NCBI GenBank assembly: GCA_036734025.1
Contig: DAIMZI010000001.1
Span: 1 to 64,000, forward strand
Length of the DNA: 64,000 bases
Reading direction: 5' to 3'
From: DAIMZI01 sp036734025
GTDB taxonomy: Bacteria > Pseudomonadota > Alphaproteobacteria > Rhizobiales > Rhodomicrobiaceae
This document shows, piece after piece, positions 16,408 to 24,500 of the stretch. Position 1 is the stretch's first letter, and every line of letters begins with the position of its first letter. The notes below the pieces were generated by a model. It ran no database searches. It was not told where the DNA came from and saw only the letters and a list, made by a program, of their open reading frames with translations. The position numbers and the translations under genes are program-made.

Positions 16408-17706
16408 TCAGTCCTTCACCGTGTCCAGCTCTTCTCCTTCGACATAGGCTTCGCCCGGCCTTTCCATCCTGAGCTGGTGGCGGACCTTGCGCAGATCGGC
16501 CGGTGCGGGCGCGAACGGATATGAGGCGATATTGGATGGCGGGCTGTCGCCATAGGGCCGGTCGCAGGCGGAGATATCCTCGGCAAACTTGCCCGGACAG
16601 CCCGAGGTGCGAAATGCGATGCCGGCATCGATGATGGCGTCCAGCTCGGCTGCAGGAAGGCCGAAATCGCTGACCCGGCCGTGCTCATCGAACGACATGT
16701 GCTCGACGCGCACGCCGCAAAAGTCGATGAGGTAGCGCGCAAGCTGTACCCGGCGCCACTGATCGCGCGGCGTGGCGGGCAGGTGATCCATCAGCGAGCC
16801 CTTTTCGGGGAAGAAGCAGAACATGTGGCTGTGGCCGCCCAGATCGACCAGCCGCTGCACGAGGGTGAGCACCTGATATTCGCTCTCGCCCATGCCGACG
16901 ATGATGTGCGCGCCGAATTTCTGCGGGCCGAATATGTCGCGTGCCGCCATCAGGATTTCCCAGTATTTGCTCCAGCTATGGGGCGATTGCACACCCTTGC
17001 CCCGGGTACGGTCGAACAATTCCGGCGTCGCTGCATCGAGCGCCACGGTAAATATGTCCGCGCCAAGCTCCTTCAGCCGGACGACGTCGGCGCGCGTCAT
17101 CGTGGTCGGGTTGGAGAGAATCGAAACGGGCACGGTCTCGGGCGCGATGCGGCTGGTCCATTTTTCCAGCACATCGAATGTGTCGGCTTCCGAGCGCGGA
17201 TGGGTGATCATGGAGATGCACATACGGTGAAACGGGGTCGCCTCGCCGTCACGCGCGACAATGTCGATGATCTGATCGGTGGGGACGGCGGGCCAGTCCA
17301 CACGGATGAAATTGCGGTCGGCATAATCGCGCTCCGCCTCGCGGTGGCGCGCCAGCCCGCAATAGGCACAGTTGGCCCGGCAGCCCTCAGGATAGGTCAG
17401 CAGCAGGTTGAGGCACCGCGTGCACGAGCAGCGATACATCTTGCCGCTCATGATGCCGAGCGTGATCGCTGCTGCGGTGGACATCTGCACATAATCGGGC
17501 GAGCGCATGTGCGGCGTCAGGATATTGTCGTTTGGCCGGTAGACGCCGGCAGGCTGGACGTTCGCGCTTTTCACCCGTGCGCCGTTTCGCGCCATGGCCG
17601 GGGTAGGTGAAGGCGTACGCGGCTGCATGGCCGGGAAGGCGTTATGATCGGCGCCGCCCGCGCCCTTATCGCCGGCACTGGCACCTTCGGGTTTCAAGCA
17701 GCTCAT
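16408..17706 (-). CDS. Radical SAM lipoyl synthase of the LipS1/LipS2 type (432 residues)
   Basis: A BioB/LipA-like radical SAM enzyme. The SAM-cluster motif CRANCAYC is at residues 109-116. A cysteine-rich auxiliary motif CSCTRC lies at 93-98 and a third cysteine group (SGCPGK, then ACDRPYG) near the C-terminus. These suit an enzyme that inserts sulfur from a sacrificial auxiliary cluster. The N-terminal 40 residues are alanine/glycine-rich and may not all be translated; a GGGGG-type site precedes the ATG at 17706. With its neighbour it should convert bound octanoyl groups to lipoyl. I cannot tell which of LipS1 or LipS2 it is. Confidence 0.85.
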   Translation of the reverse strand: MSCLKPEGASAGDKGAGGADHNAFPAMQPRTPSPTPAMARNGARVKSANVQPAGVYRPNDNILTPHMRSPDYVQMSTAAAITLGIMSGKMYRCSCTRCLNLLLTYPEGCRANCAYCGLARHREAERDYADRNFIRVDWPAVPTDQIIDIVARDGEATPFHRMCISMITHPRSEADTFDVLEKWTSRIAPETVPVSILSNPTTMTRADVVRLKELGADIFTVALDAATPELFDRTRGKGVQSPHSWSKYWEILMAARDIFGPQKFGAHIIVGMGESEYQVLTLVQRLVDLGGHSHMFCFFPEKGSLMDHLPATPRDQWRRVQLARYLIDFCGVRVEHMSFDEHGRVSDFGLPAAELDAIIDAGIAFRTSGCPGKFAEDISACDRPYGDSPPSNIASYPFAPAPADLRKVRHQLRMERPGEAYVEGEELDTVKD

Positions 17707-17746
17707 GGGCGTTGCCCCCTTTGCCTTGGCTGTGGCCTGCTGATGC

Positions 17747-18799
17747 TCATGCAGCGCATGACGAGCGCATGCGCCCGCCCACAGCGCCGATCTTCATCGA
17801 ACAGCAGGCATGTTGCTGCGAATAGTCCCGGCCGATGGCCTGCGCCACCGCCACGGTGCCGTCGGCCGGAAAGGCGATGCCGTCGAGGCCAGCCATCACG
17901 GCGTAGGCATCCGTGATGCGCTTGTGCATGCCCGGCGGGCGGGCGCAGCCGAGCAGCACCTGCCTGTCGGCAAGGCGCTGGCGCGCTTCAAGGAATATCC
18001 GCCCGACAGCGCTTGTTTCAGGCGTCACGAACAAGCCGGGCCTGGCATAGAAGGGCATGATGACCACCAGAACCAGCGCATGAATGGCATGACGCGCGCA
18101 GATATCGAGCGCCGTGCGTTCACCCATGATCTGGCCGTAGTGCAGGCCGATGACGATATGTGGGACCACCTCCATTGACGTGGCGCACAGGGCCGCCAGG
18201 CTCGCTTCGAAATCGGCGACCGGTCGATCGAGATGATAGACATCGCGGATGGTGGCCGCAGCGCCGATCACATCCATCATCGCCGTATCCACGCCCGCCG
18301 CCTCGAAGGCGCGGGCGCGTGGCTCGTCGATCAGTGCACTGTGCAGCGCAATGCGCAGATGCGGAAAGTCGCGCTTCAGGCCCTCGATCACGCCAAGATA
18401 GCGCTCATAGGCGATCTCGTTGCGTCTGTTGGAGCCACCAGACAGCAAAAACCCTTGCAGGTCTTGCAGATGGATCAGGTCGCGGACCTTCTGGTCGAGC
18501 ATCTGCGGGTTTGTCGCGGGGATCATCGGCTCCAGTATCTTCGCCTGGCAATGGTCGCACATCAGGGCGCAACCACCTGCGGTGATGGAGAAGGCAGGAA
18601 AGCTGTTCCTCGTGCAGCCGCTCAATTCGTCCGAGACATAGTCCTTGAAGGTCGGTGTGGAAAAGCGGATCGGGGGCAAGGGGGCGGCGCTCGCTGCGTC
18701 CTGCATGTCGGCGATCAGCGCATGATCGAGCGCGGCGTCTTCGAGCTGCTCGATGCCGGCAAGCCGGGCTGCCCAGTCAGGCGCGACGGCTGGCTCCAT
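17747..18799 (-). CDS. Radical SAM lipoyl synthase partner, LipS1/LipS2 type (350 residues)
   Basis: A radical SAM protein with the motif CALMCDHC at residues 77-84 and an additional cysteine at 62 (SGCTRNSFPAF). The C-terminus has a vicinal pair (HACCSMKIG) and another cysteine in SSCAA, which could serve the auxiliary cluster. It lies first in the run lipS, lipS, sLpl(AB), gat, 40 bp before the second synthase. In the LipS1/LipS2 system two proteins each insert one sulfur, in contrast to the single LipA. No LipA or LipB gene is present here. Confidence 0.82.
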   Translation of the reverse strand: MEPAVAPDWAARLAGIEQLEDAALDHALIADMQDAASAAPLPPIRFSTPTFKDYVSDELSGCTRNSFPAFSITAGGCALMCDHCQAKILEPMIPATNPQMLDQKVRDLIHLQDLQGFLLSGGSNRRNEIAYERYLGVIEGLKRDFPHLRIALHSALIDEPRARAFEAAGVDTAMMDVIGAAATIRDVYHLDRPVADFEASLAALCATSMEVVPHIVIGLHYGQIMGERTALDICARHAIHALVLVVIMPFYARPGLFVTPETSAVGRIFLEARQRLADRQVLLGCARPPGMHKRITDAYAVMAGLDGIAFPADGTVAVAQAIGRDYSQQHACCSMKIGAVGGRMRSSCAA

Positions 18800-18949
18800 G
18801 GCGTCTCTCCCCTGCGGCCCTTGCCTTTATGCAGCGAGCATGCTGCACATGCAAGTGTTCGAATAATCTTGGGTTCAAGGATAGACGCGGCCCCGCTGCC
18901 GCGCAAGGCCACAGTTTTGCACGCATCAGCGGGCAGCGCGCCAATGGGC

Positions 18950-20050
18950 TCATCGGACTAAAGTCTCGATCTGCGCCCTGACCGGACCACTGTTCGGCGG
19001 GTCTTCAAGCCGGCAAAGCCAGTCCGGCCTCACATCTTCATCATCGACCAGATCGCATGCAAGATTGCGCAGGATGGTCTGGGCGCAAGCGGGAAGCGGA
19101 TCGGGAGCAGGGGGCCTTTTCGCCAGCCGCCCCCAAAGACCGGTCCATGCGCGCGCCGCCGTCCAGGGATTATAGCCGCCTCCGCCGAGCACGATCCCCA
19201 TCGGTGCAAGATGAAGGGTGGTTTCAACAGCCCGCCAGAGCGCGACATTGCTCAACGCGAGCCCGGACAGCGGATCGCCGGCAAGCGCATCCGCCCCGGC
19301 CGTTATGACCACGGCATCGGCGGCAAAGCCCGTCACGATCGGAGCGACCGCTTCGCTAAGCAGAAAGTCCAGTTCACTGTCATTGAAGCCGGCGGGAACC
19401 GGGAAATTGTACGCGCGACCGCCCCCCCTGTCGTTGGCTCGCCCCGTGTAGGGCCAGCGATCCTGCTCATGGATCGACAGCGTCAGGACGCGCGCATCGC
19501 CGGCAAACGCATCCTGAACACCGTCGCCGTGGTGAGCATCCAGATCGACATAGGCGACGCGCGCCGCTCCACCATCGAGCAGCCGCAGGATGGAGAAGAC
19601 CGGATCATTGAAATAGCAAAAGCCGCTGGCGCGTCCGGGCCGGCCGTGATGAGTGCCGCCAGCGGGATGAAAGGCGATGGCGCCTTCAAGGGCTAGCTGC
19701 GCCGCCATGATTGCCCCGCCGACCGTAGCGGTGGCGCGCTCCCACAGTCCGGGAAACAGCGGATTTTCCATCGTGCCGAGCCCGTAGCGCTGACGCCCGG
19801 CTCGCGAAATGACCCCGCCTGCCGACGCCTTCATGAAGGCTTCAAGATAATCCTCTGCGTGAAAGCGGCGCAGGAGTTGTGCATCGGCCTGCTGGCAGGT
19901 CACGAGATCGCGATCCTCGAGCCAGTCGAGCGCACGGCAAAGCCCGAGAACCGTTGCATGACGCGGGATCGACAGCGGATGGTGGGCGCCAAAACCCGCG
20001 TCGTGAAAGGCGGGGTGGGAAATGAAACGGGCCGGTCCTGAAGGGCTCAT
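18950..20050 (-). CDS. Histone deacetylase family protein (AcuC/HDAC-like amidohydrolase)
   Basis: A 366-residue zinc amidohydrolase of the arginase/deacetylase fold. Signature motifs include FHPAGGTHHGRPGRASGFCYFND (His-His charge relay), YVDLDAHHGDGVQDAF (metal ligands Asp and His) and ITAGADALAGDPL (second Asp). Bacterial members remove acyl groups from small amines or polyamines, and this substrate is unknown. It lies downstream of nothing on its strand and is divergent from tusA. Such genes are common neighbours of shdr loci. The ATG at 20050 fits the family start but lacks a clear ribosome-binding site; an in-frame upstream extension rich in Cys and His is described as a finding. Confidence 0.88.
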   Translation of the reverse strand: MSPSGPARFISHPAFHDAGFGAHHPLSIPRHATVLGLCRALDWLEDRDLVTCQQADAQLLRRFHAEDYLEAFMKASAGGVISRAGRQRYGLGTMENPLFPGLWERATATVGGAIMAAQLALEGAIAFHPAGGTHHGRPGRASGFCYFNDPVFSILRLLDGGAARVAYVDLDAHHGDGVQDAFAGDARVLTLSIHEQDRWPYTGRANDRGGGRAYNFPVPAGFNDSELDFLLSEAVAPIVTGFAADAVVITAGADALAGDPLSGLALSNVALWRAVETTLHLAPMGIVLGGGGYNPWTAARAWTGLWGRLAKRPPAPDPLPACAQTILRNLACDLVDDEDVRPDWLCRLEDPPNSGPVRAQIETLVR

Positions 20051-20096
20051 GTCGTGATGTCTGCGGCAGGGGTTGTGCGCATGGCGCGACAGCTCA

Positions 20097-20131
20097 TGGC
20101 AGGGACACAGGTCCTGGCAGGGACACAGGTC
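20097..20131. repeat. Tandem direct repeat, 17 bp twice with an 18-bp period
   Basis: TGGCAGGGACACAGGTC occurs at 20097-20113 and again at 20115-20131. It lies in the hdac-tusA divergent region. The 18-bp period keeps reading frame and, on the minus strand, would encode a repeated Cys-rich motif upstream of the deacetylase start. Confidence 0.8.
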
Positions 20132-20317
20132 ATGACAGGCCTGGTGATCGTCGTGCAAGGCCAGTTTGCGCCTGAAGATGCCATGACGTCTATTCAAATT
20201 CAAAAGATACGATATGATGATCTGGAACAGGTGGGACATCGGCCCGACGCGGCGCGACGCCCGCACCAATGATCTTGGCAAGACCAACCGCATAACCGAT
20301 CCAGGAGAATAAATTTC

Positions 20318-20545
20318 ATGGCCGACATGACCCTCGACACCAAAGGGATGAACTGTCCCTTGCCGATCCTCAAGGCCAAGAAGGCCATTCAGTCCCTGCC
20401 TGCGGGCGGCACGCTGGAGGTGCTTGCGACCGATCCGGGTGCGGTGGCCGATTTTGAGGCCTTTTGCCGGACCACGGGCAATGAACTTCTGGAATCAACC
20501 CAGGCTGAAGGCGTCTACCGCTTCGTCATTCGCCACGCGTCCTGA
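20318..20545 (+). CDS. tusA: Sulfur carrier protein TusA
   Basis: A 75-residue SirA/TusA-fold protein with the diagnostic motif NCPLPILKAKKAI; Cys13 carries the persulfide. A second cysteine lies in FEAFCRTTG. In sulfur oxidisers TusA takes sulfane sulfur from a rhodanese and hands it to DsrE-type proteins and the sHdr complex. AGGAG lies about 10 bp before the ATG. It is a single-gene unit facing away from the deacetylase, 2 kb from the lipoate genes, and converges on the TIGR02186-type gene. Confidence 0.95.
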   Translation: MADMTLDTKGMNCPLPILKAKKAIQSLPAGGTLEVLATDPGAVADFEAFCRTTGNELLESTQAEGVYRFVIRHAS

Positions 20546-20576
20546 ACACGGGCGCTCGCTTCTGGCCTTGCGGCGA

Positions 20577-21416
20577 TCAGCGCTTGCGGAACATGGCCGA
20601 AGCCGCAAGTCCGGCAGCAACCGCGATGATCACGGCCGCGATCCCATAGATCAGCGGTTGCTGATAGGCCAGATCGTAAATGAAGCGTTCAAAGCCGGCC
20701 TTGTCGATCATGAGCCTGGTTTCATACTTGCTCAGGAATTCACCGTGACGGAACAAGAAGATCTCGACGCTGAAATGACCGGTCGGGACATTCGAGGGAA
20801 GCGATAGCGTGCCGCGAAACAGGCTGCGGCTGATGAAGCCGACGGAAAACGGTTGCTCCTGATACAGTCGCGAGCTTGATTTGATGCGCAGCAGGGCATC
20901 GCGAAAGGACGCCAGCACCTGGGGCGCGGCATCCGCGGGTGTAACGAATTCCAGATTGCGAAAGCCGATCTGATAGCGCTGCAGCAGGGTCGGGCGAGCG
21001 ATCTCCTCAAGCGGCCGCGTGCTCAGCACGGCATAATAGCCGGGCACATCGGTGAAGGTCCGCGAATCATTGTTGATCCACACACCGAAAATCTGATCCT
21101 TGCGCCTTACCACGAAATCTTCCGCAGGACCGCGAACGACGACGACAACATCATACAGACCGTCCTGCGCGGCCTGCTGACGGCTGTTGTCGACAGCGCC
21201 GAAGACGACGATCTGCGTACCGGCGAAATCGGTCTCGATCGACACCTGGCGCGACGAGACATCGGCTTCGACCCGTTCAGCGGCCGGCTCGTCCTGGGCT
21301 GCTGAGCCGACTGCGCCCAGCAGGAGCGCTGCGACCGCCATCATGGCCGCGATCATGCGCCGGGCGCATGGGCCTTGCGGTGTCGCGTTGGCGATCATGG
21401 TGTGGAGCCTGAACAT
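20577..21416 (-). CDS. TIGR02186-type membrane-anchored protein, partner of TauE
   Basis: A 279-residue protein with an N-terminal signal or membrane segment (AAMMAVAALLLGAVG) and a C-terminal membrane anchor (YGIAAVIIAVAAGLAASAMF). The middle is a periplasmic beta-rich domain. This family is found in alphaproteobacteria beside TauE/SafE exporters. Its start overlaps the exporter stop in an ATGA junction, so the two proteins are made together. It may be a periplasmic regulatory or assembly partner. No catalytic motif is visible. Confidence 0.82.
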   Translation of the reverse strand: MFRLHTMIANATPQGPCARRMIAAMMAVAALLLGAVGSAAQDEPAAERVEADVSSRQVSIETDFAGTQIVVFGAVDNSRQQAAQDGLYDVVVVVRGPAEDFVVRRKDQIFGVWINNDSRTFTDVPGYYAVLSTRPLEEIARPTLLQRYQIGFRNLEFVTPADAAPQVLASFRDALLRIKSSSRLYQEQPFSVGFISRSLFRGTLSLPSNVPTGHFSVEIFLFRHGEFLSKYETRLMIDKAGFERFIYDLAYQQPLIYGIAAVIIAVAAGLAASAMFRKR

Positions 21417-22348
21417 CACGTTGCCCCGCCGATCAGCGGTCCGATCGAATAAGGTTCGCTCGGCGTCAATATGAGATCGAACATCAGCCGCACGCCGACG
21501 CCCAGAACCATCAGCGCCAGAAGAGCCCGCAACTGGTCGCCGCGCAGCTTCTGCCCCGCTACCGCGCCGAACTGGGCGCCGATCACCCCGCCGATCATCA
21601 GGATCATGGCGAGCACGACATCGACCGTCTGGTTCGTCACCGAATGAAGGATGGTCGTGAAGCCGGTCACGAAAATGATCTGGAACAGCGATGTGCCGAT
21701 CACGACATTGGTTGGCATGCGCAGCAGGTAGATCATTGCCGGCACCATGATGAAGCCGCCGCCCACGCCCATGATGGCCGCGAGCAGACCGACCAGCATG
21801 CCGATGAAGAATGGCGGTATCGCGCTGATATACAGTTTGGAGCGCTGAAAGCGCATCTTGAATGGCAGCCCATGGATCCAGCCGTGCTGACCGGGTCTGC
21901 GGCGGCTGGTGCGTGCGCCCTTGCGTGCCTTGCGCAGCGCGTTTACGCTTTCGATCAGCATCAAGCTGCCGACGGCGCCGAGGAAGGTGACATACAGCAC
22001 GCTGATGATGAACTCGGTCTGCCCCGCCTCGCGCAGAAGCTTGACCAGTTGAACACCCAGCAGCGCGCCGATCATGCCGCCGGCGAGCAGCACCGTCCCC
22101 ATTTTCACATCGACATTGTTGCGCCGCCATTGCGCCAGCGCCCCAGAAACCGAAGAGGCGACGATCTGGTTGGCCTCGGTTGCCACCGCGACGGCTGCAG
22201 GAATGCCGGAAAATATCAGCAAGGGCGTCATCAGGAAGCCGCCGCCCACGCCGAACATGCCCGACAGAAAGCCCACAGCGGCGCCCATGCCAAAAAAATA
22301 CAAGATATTGACGGAGATTTCCGCTATCGGCAGATAAAGCTGCAACAT
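21416..22348 (-). CDS. TauE/SafE-family sulfite or anion exporter
   Basis: A 310-residue integral membrane protein with about eight segments. The duplicated TauE motif appears twice: SGMFGVGGGFLMTPLL near residue 30 and LAAIMGVGGGFIMVPAM near residue 195. The two halves are joined by a basic cytoplasmic loop. Members move sulfite, sulfoacetate or other sulfonates out of the cell. With the sHdr and Soe genes nearby the likely cargo here is sulfite made in the cytoplasm. It is divergent from argC. Confidence 0.85.
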   Translation of the reverse strand: MLQLYLPIAEISVNILYFFGMGAAVGFLSGMFGVGGGFLMTPLLIFSGIPAAVAVATEANQIVASSVSGALAQWRRNNVDVKMGTVLLAGGMIGALLGVQLVKLLREAGQTEFIISVLYVTFLGAVGSLMLIESVNALRKARKGARTSRRRPGQHGWIHGLPFKMRFQRSKLYISAIPPFFIGMLVGLLAAIMGVGGGFIMVPAMIYLLRMPTNVVIGTSLFQIIFVTGFTTILHSVTNQTVDVVLAMILMIGGVIGAQFGAVAGQKLRGDQLRALLALMVLGVGVRLMFDLILTPSEPYSIGPLIGGAT

Positions 22349-22530
22349 GGGACGTCCCGGCGGTCATTTCCGCTCACGCCGCGCGAGCGCACGGTACCGC
22401 ACACCGCTGAGGGCAAGGAGATATCGTAATAGGCAGGGTCGGCGCGTGGACGCAACCTGAAAATATGAAAACAACACGATATGAACCGCGGGCACGCCCC
22501 TTGCCCGCCTGATCAGCGTCAAAGGTGAAG

Positions 22531-23580
22531 ATGAGCGGCACAAGCAAAGTTCGGATCGGCGTGATCGGCGCGTCGGGATATACAGGCGCTGACCTGATCC
22601 GGCTGGCGGCGCGCCATCCCGGCACGGCGATAGAGCTTCTGGTTGGCGCAAGTCATGCCGGCAAGCCGCTGGGCGAGGTGTTTCCGCATCTTGCCAGGCT
22701 GGATGCGCCAATGCTGGTGGGGCCGGATGAGGCGCGCTGGCAGGATTGCGACGTGGTCTTCAGCGCGCTGCCCCATGGCACGGCGCAAGACATCATTAGC
22801 TCATTGCCGGCGGACCTGCGGGTGATCGACATGTCGGCGGATTTCCGGCTGAGCGATCCGGCCGTCTATGAGCAGTGGTATGGCAGGGCGCACGATGCGC
22901 GCGACCTGCTTGCGCATGCGGTTTACGGTCTGAGCGAACACTATCGCGACAAAATAGCGCAGGCGCGGCTGGTCGCATGTCCGGGCTGCTATCCCACGGC
23001 GAGCCTGCTGGCGTTGTTGCCGATCGTGCGCGCCGGGCTGATTGATGCGAGCGACATCATCATCGACGCAAAATCGGGCATTTCGGGCGCCGGACGCGGG
23101 CTGAAGCAGAACGTGCTGTTTGCCGAAGCGGGCGAGGGCGTTTCACCCTATAGTGTAGGCAGCCACCGTCACGCACCGGAGATCGAGCAGGAAATCGGCA
23201 GGGCGGCGGGGCAGCCGGTCAGGGTGAATTTCACGCCGCATCTGGTGCCGATGAGCCGGGGTGAACTTGTCACATGCCACGTTCGTCTTGATGGCCCGGG
23301 CACGGTTGATGATATTCGCGCGGCGATTTCCAGGGCTTATGAGAATGCGCCCTTCGTTCATCTGCTGGCGCCCGGCGAGATGCCCGCGACCCAGCATGTG
23401 CGTGGCTCGAACCATTGCATCATCAACGTCTTTGCCGACCGCATCCCGGGACGTGTGGTCATCATCGCGGCTATCGATAATCTGGTGAAGGGTTCAGCCG
23501 GTCAGGCGCTCCAGAATTTCAACCTGATGTCTGGTTTCGAGGAAACGATGGGGCTGGAGCAACTGGCGCTGTTTCCATGA
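22531..23580 (+). CDS. argC: N-acetyl-gamma-glutamyl-phosphate reductase
   Basis: A 349-residue NADPH-dependent dehydrogenase that reduces N-acetylglutamyl phosphate to the semialdehyde in arginine synthesis. The nucleotide-binding motif IGASGYTG is at residues 12-19, and the catalytic cysteine is Cys153 in ACPGCYPTAS. Further family motifs are DMSADFRL and GSHRHAPEI. An ATG at 22531 gives the usual start; a GTG two codons earlier is possible. No other arg genes are adjacent. It is a housekeeping gene and marks the right border of the sulfur region. Confidence 0.95.
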   Translation: MSGTSKVRIGVIGASGYTGADLIRLAARHPGTAIELLVGASHAGKPLGEVFPHLARLDAPMLVGPDEARWQDCDVVFSALPHGTAQDIISSLPADLRVIDMSADFRLSDPAVYEQWYGRAHDARDLLAHAVYGLSEHYRDKIAQARLVACPGCYPTASLLALLPIVRAGLIDASDIIIDAKSGISGAGRGLKQNVLFAEAGEGVSPYSVGSHRHAPEIEQEIGRAAGQPVRVNFTPHLVPMSRGELVTCHVRLDGPGTVDDIRAAISRAYENAPFVHLLAPGEMPATQHVRGSNHCIINVFADRIPGRVVIIAAIDNLVKGSAGQALQNFNLMSGFEETMGLEQLALFP

Positions 23581-23630
23581 AGAAAGCGGGACCTGAAGGC
23601 CCCGCTCCCAAATCTTCGGATGTCTGATCC

Positions 23631-24128
23631 TTACATCTTCGGCATGATAACGGTGTCGATCACATGGATCACACCATTCGAGGCCATCACATCCGCAGTC
23701 ACGACAGAGGCATTGTCAACCTTCACGCCGCTGGTGGCGTCAATGGCGACTTCACCGCCCTGTACGGTTGCGGCGTTCAGCTTCTTGCCGGCGATATCGG
23801 CCGAGGTCACTTTGCCCGGCACGACATGGTAGGTAAGGATGGCGACGAGCTGGTCACGATTTTCCGGCTTCAGCAGGTCCTCGACGGTGCCAGCGGGAAG
23901 CTTGGCGAAAGCTGCGTCGGTCGGTGCAAAGACGGTGAACGGACCTTCACCCTTGAGTGTGTCAACCAGCCCGGCAGCCGTAACCGCAGCAACGAGCGTC
24001 TCGAACTGGCCCGCGGCAACTGCGGTATCGACAATATCGGCTTCTGCGGCGCGGCTATCGGCAGCAGCGAACGGGATCATGGCGAGAGCGAAGAGCGTAG
24101 CGACAAGCGCATTGCGGAGAGACTTCAT
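23631..24128 (-). CDS. Secreted fasciclin-domain (FAS1) protein
   Basis: A 165-residue protein with a signal peptide (LVATLFALAMIPFAAADSRA) and a single fasciclin domain. Family motifs seen are GPFTVFAPTDAAFAKLP (H1 region) and ASNGVIHVIDTVIMPK (H2 region). Such proteins act in the periplasm or at the cell surface in adhesion and stress responses. The ATG at 24128 begins just before the signal peptide. Its promoter region, 370 bp, is shared with the divergent COG2907 operon and has several short dyads. Confidence 0.92.
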   Translation of the reverse strand: MKSLRNALVATLFALAMIPFAAADSRAAEADIVDTAVAAGQFETLVAAVTAAGLVDTLKGEGPFTVFAPTDAAFAKLPAGTVEDLLKPENRDQLVAILTYHVVPGKVTSADIAGKKLNAATVQGGEVAIDATSGVKVDNASVVTADVMASNGVIHVIDTVIMPKM

Positions 24129-24500
24129 ATGCAGACTCCTGTGTTTTGATTGTAGTGAGGCAATATGCACAAGTAGTTATTTGTGCGATATAGCCCATCC
24201 AAGCAAAGCACCCTATATTGTCACAATTACTTCATGAATTTTTCACAATCGTGACATTATTTTACGGGGCGGTCACATGACATTACTTTTCTGTAACCTG
24301 TCCTTGCGGTGCTGCCCAAGATTACGCCGCGCCTCTTTTGCTGGATCACGTTGAGTTCACGCTTTCGCGCGCAATCAATCACACTTGTGTGATCGAGTTT
24401 GCCGGCAGCTCCGCTTTCCGGGAAAGGGCTGCCGCGATTGCGCAATTGATCTGTCCACGGCTATAAGCCGTAAAGTTGGGACGTCGTGTTACGGGGCATT
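24129..24500. promoter_or_regulatory. Divergent intergenic region with short dyads and hairpin
   Basis: This AT-rich 372-bp stretch contains the palindrome ATTGTCACAAT (24217-24227), the dyad TCAC-N4-GTGA (24243-24254) and two copies of TGACATTA 26 bp apart (24252 and 24278). A hairpin-forming stretch around 24403-24432 (GGCAGC and GCTGCC, inner CTTTCC and GGAAAG) follows. No gene is seen in it. Confidence 0.5.
24447..24477 (+). promoter_or_regulatory. Candidate RpoE (ECF) promoter for the COG2907-DUF1365-cfa operon
   Basis: TGATCT at 24447-24452 and TAAAGTT at 24471-24477 are exactly 18 bp apart. The TGATC-type -35 is what RpoE/ChrR sigma factors use. A like pair with the same spacing lies before rpoE. 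The start codon is 24 bp past the -10 element. Confidence 0.6.

Noticed and set aside
18950..20293. 447-residue form of the deacetylase
   Set aside because: The upstream part has no known domain or good start; reported only as a possible extension.
20577..22367. 596-residue frame covering tauE and its partner
   Set aside because: Its N-terminal half is out of frame with the clear TauE membrane protein. Only the part from 21416 is real.
23585..23606. Imperfect hairpin after argC as a terminator
   Set aside because: Mismatched stem and no T-run.
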